Shown: positions 54,236 through 64,000 of the stretch, in pieces
How the letters are laid out: each line of letters opens with the position of its first letter
How positions within the stretch are numbered: the first letter of the stretch is position 1
From: Betaproteobacteria bacterium
GTDB taxonomy: Bacteria; Pseudomonadota; Gammaproteobacteria; Burkholderiales; Usitatibacteraceae
Assembly: GCA_016708825.1 (NCBI GenBank)
Contig: JADJEZ010000016.1
Coordinates: 4,026-68,025 of the forward strand
Length of the DNA stretch: 64,000 nucleotides
Direction: 5' to 3'
Made by a program: the position numbers and the translations under genes
Notes under the pieces: generated by a model
Databases searched by the model: none
Told to the model about the DNA's origin: nothing
Seen by the model: the letters and a program-made list of their open reading frames with translations, nothing else

Positions 54236-55112
54236 GTTCCCCGAGTGCCTGCAGGACTTTCAAACGCGTCCACCCCCGTCTCCACGTCGTGCACGCGCAC
54301 GACACGAGCGCCATTCTGAACCGCGAGCAGGGCCGCGGCAACGCTTCCCGCCACGCGCTCGCCGACGGGTCGGCCGGTGATGTCGCCGATCATGCGCTTG
54401 CGCGACAGCCCCGCGACGACCGGGTAGCCCGCCCCGGCGAGTTTTCCCAGCCCCGCGAGGAGCGCGGCGTTGTGCTCGAAATGCTTGCCGAACCCGAAGC
54501 CCGGATCGATGGCGATGCGCTCGCGCTCCACGCCGGCGGCTTCCAGCGCGCCCGCCCGCTGCGCGAGATAGGCGCGCACCTCGGCCACCACGTCGTCGTA
54601 GCGGGGATCGGCCTGCATCGTCGCAGGGGTGCCCGGCATGCGCATCGCGCACAGGCCCACGCCCGAATGCGCCACCGCCTCCACGGCACCGGGGGCGCGG
54701 AAGGCGTTCACGTCGTTCACCATCGCGCAGCCCGCGTCGATCGCCCGGCGCATCACCTCGGGCTTCATCGTGTCCACCGACACCGCGATTCCCTCCCGCA
54801 CCAGGGCCCGCACCACCGGCAGCACGCGCTCGAGCTCGATCGCCTCCGGCACGGGCTCGGCACCGGGGCGCGTGGATTCGCCGCCCACGTCCACGAGGTC
54901 CGCGCCGGCCGCGGCGAGCGCCAGTCCCCGCTCGATGGCGCTCTTCTCGGCAAGGAAGCGCCCGCCGTCGGAGAACGAATCCGCCGTCACGTTCACGATG
55001 CCCATCACCCTCGCGCGGTCGAGGGCGAGGGCGAAGGCGCCGCAGCGCAGCACCGGAGGTCGAAGCGAAACGGGGCGGCCCGAAGCCCCGCCGCCCAGGA
55101 TGCCGGGAAGTC

Positions 55113-55116
<4 letters not shown>
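54232..55116 (-). CDS. folP: Dihydropteroate synthase
   Basis: FolP joins p-aminobenzoate and dihydropterin pyrophosphate in folate synthesis. The 294-residue protein has the signature MGIVNVTADSFSDGG, the DVGGESTRPGAEPVP loop and the GFGFGKHFEHN and GLSRKRMIG segments. As written, the frame is open into ftsH with no stop, giving an apparent FtsH-FolP fusion. A GTG at 55116 overlapping a TGA in the neighbouring frame looks like the native start and the native ftsH end. The gene overlaps glmM by four bases. Confidence 0.92.
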
Positions 55117-57024
<1,908 letters not shown>

Positions 57025-57055
57025 TAACGGTTCCTTGGGGAAAGACTCCTGAGAA

Positions 57056-57778
57056 TCAGGGGATAGGAGGACTACTACTATAGCAAAGTTCGGGTGCCCG
57101 GCCCCCATTTCGGGGGGCCCGGCAAAATCGGGGGCACTCCCCATTTACCCCATTTCTTTGCGCCTTCAATCCCCGGGCGAGGATATAGAGTTCGGCGCTC
57201 TCGCCCCGGGAGGCTTCGGGCTTGCGGACCACGATCTTGTCGAATCGGGCGCGCAGCGACTTGAAGAACTCCTCGTAGCCCGCGCCCTGGAACACTTTGA
57301 CCAGGAAAGCGCCGCCGGGTTTCAGGCGGGAGCAGGCGAAATCCCGGGCCAGCTCCGCGAGCGCCATGGAGCGCGCCTGGTCGGAGATCGCGATCCCCGA
57401 GATGTTGGGCGACAAGTCCGAGAGCACCGCGTCGGCGAAGCTCCCCCCGAGCGCGGATTCCACCTGCGCGAGGCCGGCGCCGGTGGAAAAGTCGCCGCGC
57501 AGGAAGACCGATCCCGGGACCGCCTCCATGTCGAGCAGGTCGATCGCGACCACGCGCCCCTTCGGCCCCGTGCGCTTCGCCGCCACCTGCGTCCACCCGC
57601 CGGGGGCGCTGCCCAGGTCGACGACCACGCCTCCGACAGGGAGAATGCGGTCGCGGTCGTCGATTTCCGAGAGCTTGTACGCGGAGCGCGAACGCAGCCC
57701 CTCGCGCCGGGCGCGCTGGACCCACGGGTCGTTCACGTGGCGGCGCAGCCACTGCTTGCTCGATGCCGAGCGCTTCAT
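57056..57778 (-). CDS. rlmE: 23S rRNA 2'-O-ribose methyltransferase RlmE (RrmJ/FtsJ)
   Basis: RlmE methylates U2552 of 23S rRNA using S-adenosylmethionine. The K-D-K-E catalytic residues are found in SAYKLSEID, LSDLSPN, LVKVFQG and ESAELYILARG. The SAM-binding loop is DLGSAPGGWTQVA. The ATG at 57778 gives 240 residues, which is about 25-30 longer than usual. The extra C-terminus after ARGLK is encoded by a G/C-rich palindromic repeat and is probably not part of the ancestral protein. It is divergent from yhbY and upstream of ftsH, as in many proteobacteria. Confidence 0.93.
   Translation of the reverse strand: MKRSASSKQWLRRHVNDPWVQRARREGLRSRSAYKLSEIDDRDRILPVGGVVVDLGSAPGGWTQVAAKRTGPKGRVVAIDLLDMEAVPGSVFLRGDFSTGAGLAQVESALGGSFADAVLSDLSPNISGIAISDQARSMALAELARDFACSRLKPGGAFLVKVFQGAGYEEFFKSLRARFDKIVVRKPEASRGESAELYILARGLKAQRNGVNGECPRFCRAPRNGGRAPELCYSSSPPIP
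57091..57164. repeat. G/C-rich palindromic repeat at the 3' end of rlmE
   Basis: An imperfect hairpin (tgcccggccccc at 57095-57106 against ggggggcccggca at 57112-57124) is followed by a second short palindrome (gggggcactcccc, 57130-57142) and T/A-rich flanks. It overlaps the last codons of rlmE and lies before ftsH. The second part recalls the ggggacgttcccc core of the repeat at 774-865, so both may belong to one family of extragenic palindromes. Confidence 0.5.
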
Positions 57779-57816
57779 CGCGATTCCCCGCGTGCAATTC
57801 GCGTCATAATCCCCGC

Positions 57817-58206
57817 ATGCCCGCCCTGACCCCCCGCCCGCCGCAGCGAGTTGCGCGCCAGGCCCATGGCCTCTCCCCGTCGTGATGATCGGCGACAAGG
57901 GCTCTCCGACCCGTGGTCGCCGAAGTCGAGCGCGCCCTGCTCGCCCACGAGCTGGTCAAGGTGCGCGCCGCCACGGACGATCGCCAGGCGCGCGCTGCGT
58001 GGCTGGAGGAGCTGTGCGCGAGGCTCGGCGCGCAGCCACGTGCAGGCGATCGGGAAGGTGCTCGTGCTCTGGCGGGAGAACCCGGAGAAGCGCGTGCCGG
58101 CCGCCGCGCCCGCCAAGAAGGCCGCCCCGAAGAAGAAGCCGCGCCCCTCGGCCCGTCAGGCGAAGAAGAAGCACCGCACGGTCGAGGAGCTCATTCGTAT
58201 CGCACG
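57817..58206 (+). pseudogene. yhbY: YhbY-type ribosome-associated RNA-binding protein, several frameshifts
   Basis: Homology to the CRM-domain protein YhbY, which associates with pre-50S ribosomal particles, is spread over three frames. An ATG at 57817 opens MPALTP, and the family core VVMIGDKG appears in another frame near 57880. AEVERALLAHELVKVRAATDDRQARAAWLEELC continues in a third, and VQAIGKVLVLWRENPEK with a lysine-rich tail reads in yet another. At least three indels are required. The divergent position next to rlmE and convergent to greA is the conserved one. Sequencing errors are the likely cause. Confidence 0.75.
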
Positions 58207-58667
58207 TCCACGATCTCCAGCGCCTTCTCCCCGCCCGGCGTCCGAACCTCGGCGACGTCGCCCGCGTACTTCCCGATGAGGGCCTTGGCGATCGGCGAGG
58301 AATAGGAGATCTTGCCGGCCTTGATGTCGGCCTCGTCCTCGCCGACGATCTGGTAGGTCATGCTTTCGTCGCCGTCCGCGTCCTTCAGCTCCACGGTCGT
58401 GCCGAACACCACGCGGCCGTCGTCCTCGAGGAGCGCCGGGTCGATCACCTGGGCGTTGGCGAGCTTCGCCTCGAGCTCCAGGATGCGGCCCTCGATGAAG
58501 CCCTGCTTCTCGCGCGCCGCGTCGTACTCCGCGTTCTCGGAGATGTCGCCGTGCGCCCTCGCCTCGGCGATGGCGGTGATGACCGCGGGGCGCTCCGCCG
58601 TCTTCAGGCGGTGCAGCTCCGTCTTCAGCAGGTCCACGCCGACGCGTGTGATCGGAAATTTTCCCAT
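58191..58667 (-). CDS. greA: Transcription elongation factor GreA
   Basis: GreA rescues backtracked RNA polymerase by stimulating transcript cleavage. The 158-residue protein has the N-terminal coiled coil with its acidic tip (ARAHGDISENAEYDAAREKQGF) and the C-terminal globular domain ending in IVDVRYE. The length is exactly typical. It lies 47 bases downstream of carB on the same strand, giving the common carA-carB-greA order. Confidence 0.96.
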   Translation of the reverse strand: MGKFPITRVGVDLLKTELHRLKTAERPAVITAIAEARAHGDISENAEYDAAREKQGFIEGRILELEAKLANAQVIDPALLEDDGRVVFGTTVELKDADGDESMTYQIVGEDEADIKAGKISYSSPIAKALIGKYAGDVAEVRTPGGEKALEIVDVRYE

Positions 58668-58713
58668 GCCCGGATTGTGCCTCAGTGAAGCGTGGCGTGC
58701 AGGCCCTGCAGGT

Positions 58714-61890
<3,177 letters not shown>

Positions 61891-61900
61891 CCCGGGAACA

Positions 61901-62049
61901 CGGATGAACACGGATAACCCGGATGAACCGGATCAAGCTCGGATGTTCGGGCGGGCAATGCGCGTCGCCGATCAGTGGCGGCATATTCCGGCGAGATCGA
62001 TTCGCCCTGCCTTATCCGTCGTTCATCCCGGGTTGTCCGTGTTCATCCG
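61901..62049. repeat. Inverted repeat between carA and carB
   Basis: Left arm 61901-61928 (starting cggatgaacacggataaccc) is the reverse complement of 62021-62049 (starting gttcatcccgggttgtccgt), apart from one substitution and one extra base. About 92 bases lie between the arms. The arms are built from the short unit gttcatccg. The element fills the carA-carB spacer and could form a long hairpin in the transcript. It is another candidate extragenic palindrome. Indels nearby make the exact arms uncertain. Confidence 0.6.
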
Positions 62050-63190
62050 CTGTTCCGTTTCTTCACCACCGCAGCGGACTCGACGAAGGTAGGACGTCTC
62101 TCGGGCCGGGGCTCCCCGGGTGGCCTGGAAGGTGAACGCCGGCCGGTCAGTGCGCTCGATGCCCTGGGCGAGCCGTCGAAGGCAGGCGGTAGGGTGGCAC
62201 CGCGCATTGCCCGGGGCGTGGCCTCGTACCACCGCAAGCCGTAAGGTTCTGGCCTGGTGGTGAAGACCTTCGTTCGGGGTCCTGCGGGTGAAGTTGGCGC
62301 CGTGGTGCGCGAGCCCATCTTCACAATCCTCGCGCCTAGCTCGCAGGCTGGCTGGTGTCCGAGGGGCGGATGCCAGGCAGGCGTGCCCGGGGCCGGAAAT
62401 CCCACCGGATCGCCTGATCGCGTAGGCGCACTCCGGGTCGCCGGGCCCGTTGAAAGGAACACGTCAGGAAGGGGGGCCAGGCCCTCCATGGCGGTCCCGT
62501 CACGGCGGGGACCACGGTGACGCGGCAGCCGCGCTCAACCGGTGGCGAAGGATGTTGTGCCGGACCCGAGGTCGTAGGCGACGACATTAAGCGCGGCGTA
62601 GCCCCTTGCCGCCAGCCGGCCGCAGCGACCAGAGCGGGCCGTCCACTCATGGCCGCGCGCTGCGGGTCACACGGCCCGGCGAGGTCCAAGCCCACCATGG
62701 CGGGGCGGTACAGGCAGCCTCGGGGCTGTCTCCCGCCGCCTCCTCATCAGGGAGCCTTTCCCCGGTCGGCATGGCCGTTCTGCGCCACGATGCCGCAGAG
62801 GATGGGGTGAGGCAGCGAGTGTCGATGTCAACGACAGGCACGAGGCCGTGCGCGCGAGGAACGCCAGGGAGGACTCACTGCTCCGCCAGTTCGAAGCGAA
62901 GCAGCGGCAGGTCCCGGATCACCGGGCCGGCGCGAAGACCCCGCGCGACTCGACGTCCTCGAGGTTGGCCCCGGTATTGCGGATGTGCGGAAAGGTGAAG
63001 GGGGTCACCTGACCGCTATAGGAGGAGTCCGTAGGGATCTCACGGTGCGCCGGTCATCGAGGTATTGCGCCAGACCACCTCCTTGCGGTCCGGCCGGGGG
63101 CGCCGATCGGCGGTGCCGCGAAAGACGGACCCGTCGGCGAGTACCGGAGGCGGGGGTCTTCTGAAAAAAGGACAGCTCCGGAAAACAGAA
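62043..63190 (-). pseudogene. carA: Carbamoyl-phosphate synthase small subunit, many frameshifts
   Basis: CarA hydrolyses glutamine and passes ammonia to CarB. Recognisable pieces occur in order but in different frames on the minus strand. Near 63150 is VLADGSVFRGTA, near 63060 NTSMTG, and near 62950 GANLEDVESRGVFA. Near 62500 lies ERGCRVTVVPA, and near 62150 QGIERTDRPAFTFQ. The nucleophile region (GICLGHQ) survives only as LGHQ near 62310. The stop is probably at 62043. The start cannot be placed because the N-terminal codons are disrupted. The order carA-carB is normal for the operon. Confidence 0.78.
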
Positions 63191-63319
63191 AGCTGACGGG
63201 CGCAAAAAAAAACTGGAGGAGCTCGCTTATGCCCGCGGGCTCATCCCCTTTCGTGTGGTCAAACAATAGCAAGTCCGGCCCTTCTTCAACGGCGACCGTT
63301 CGACGGGAGGATAATCCCC

Positions 63320-64000
63320 GCACGCCTGAAGGGCCTTCACTCAACTCATCGGCACCGCCGCCCTCCTCTCGCCCTCGCCTGGGTCCTGTCCGGGGACCGC
63401 CAGGCCGTGCGCTGGAGCATCGTCGCCTACGGGCATGGCGCTCACCGTGGCGCTGGCGGCCCCCCCTGCTGCTGGCGGTGCCGTGGCCTGAGAGGCGGTC
63501 TTCTCGCTGAACGCGGCCCTCCGGGCCCTCCGAGCGATCGACCCGATACCGGCGCGAAGCTTCGTCTTCGGGTTCCTCGCCGGTGGCGGGCCGCCCCTCG
63601 CGGTGACCACACACCGGCGCACTCACGTTCTCGCCTTCCGCGCCTGCCCGCTGGTACTGGTGGTGAGCGCCGCTGTCGCGCTCTCTTCAACTGGCGCGTG
63701 CTTCCGGTAGTAGTGAGCCTTCGCGTGGGTCCTCAACGAGTCCCATCAGCCTGGGCGGCGCGGTGGGCATCTCCTCCATGATGAACGTGTTTAATGGGCA
63801 TGGGTGACGCCCCTCGTCGGTGAAACCTACCTCGCGCGGCTGTCGGCGCTCAGGACTCTTCATGGTGATGGTCTGGCGCGGGCGACCATCGCGGGGACCA
63901 TGATGGCGCTCTGCGGGGCGATCCTCGCCCCGGCGGTGGTGCCAGACGCGATCAGCCATCATCCGTCGCATCCAGCCATCGCCACCCCGGCGGCGATCGT
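63320..64000 (+). pseudogene. NupC-type concentrative nucleoside transporter, frameshifted and cut by the window end
   Basis: Pieces of a CNT-family transporter appear on the plus strand in changing frames. AVRWSIVAYG lies near 63410, EAVFSLNAAL near 63495 and SFVFGFLAGG near 63565. LAFRACPLVLVVSA lies near 63640, GGAVGISSMMNVF near 63760 and LFMVMVWRG-like sequence near 63860. NupC-type proteins import nucleosides with protons or sodium. The true start is not recoverable and the 3' part lies beyond the window. The same high indel rate as in carA/carB suggests sequencing errors. It is divergent from carA. Confidence 0.7.

Overview
The window looks like a GC-rich betaproteobacterial chromosome. 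The main evidence is its conserved gene order: tpiA-secG-tRNA-Leu(GAG)-nuoA to nuoN on the minus strand, and carA-carB-greA / yhbY / rlmE-ftsH-folP-glmM further along. TRAP transport, GTP-type PEP carboxykinase and a pst system fit this. Placement below class level cannot be made from the sequence alone. Almost all long antisense reading frames are GC-driven shadows and are left out.

Layout. 1-5.8 kb: end of mtnA, a palindromic repeat, pckG, then a D-serine-dehydratase-like enzyme, a RidA protein and an M20 dipeptidase. 5.8-8.6 kb: a TRAP dicarboxylate-type transporter (dctPQM). 8.9-13.8 kb: aldo/keto reductase, two small secreted proteins, a diguanylate cyclase, a second RidA and D-amino-acid dehydrogenase (dadA) with a near-consensus promoter. 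13.9-23.8 kb: a NUDIX protein, two transporters, pgi, a degenerate hybrid histidine kinase, a HAD phosphatase, glpD and an ADP-ribose-type NUDIX hydrolase. 23.8-40.1 kb: complete complex I (nuoA-N) with an extra cupin gene between nuoD and nuoE, then tRNA-Leu, secG and tpiA. 40.2-52.9 kb: an arsenic block wrapped around pstSCAB. 52.9-58.7 kb: glmM, folP, ftsH, rlmE, yhbY, greA. 58.7-64 kb: carB, carA and the start of a nupC-type nucleoside transporter.

The most interesting region is 40.2-52.9 kb. One side carries arsR-arsC-acr3, a classical cytoplasmic detoxification operon. The middle carries pstSCAB with a well-formed Pho box. The other side, divergent from pstS, carries a Tat-exported molybdoenzyme of the ArrA/ArxA clade with the RGRY motif expected of respiratory arsenate reductase (arrA), its four-cluster ferredoxin subunit (arrB), a perfect intrinsic terminator, a TorD-type chaperone, a YqeB-like molybdoenzyme-maturation protein, a SigZ-like ECF sigma factor with a cysteine-rich tail, an ArsP-like permease and a small CxxC thioredoxin-like protein. 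Together these suggest arsenate entry, respiration or reduction, arsenite export, and redox or metal-linked control, lodged inside an otherwise conserved core gene block.

Sequence quality matters here. nuoN, nuoG, glmM, the ftsH/folP junction and yhbY each contain one or more apparent single-base indels, mostly in G/C runs. From about 60.2 kb to the end the reading frames of carB, carA and nupC are broken many times although homologous segments are still recognisable. These are more likely sequencing or assembly errors than gene decay, because most of the affected genes are normally essential.
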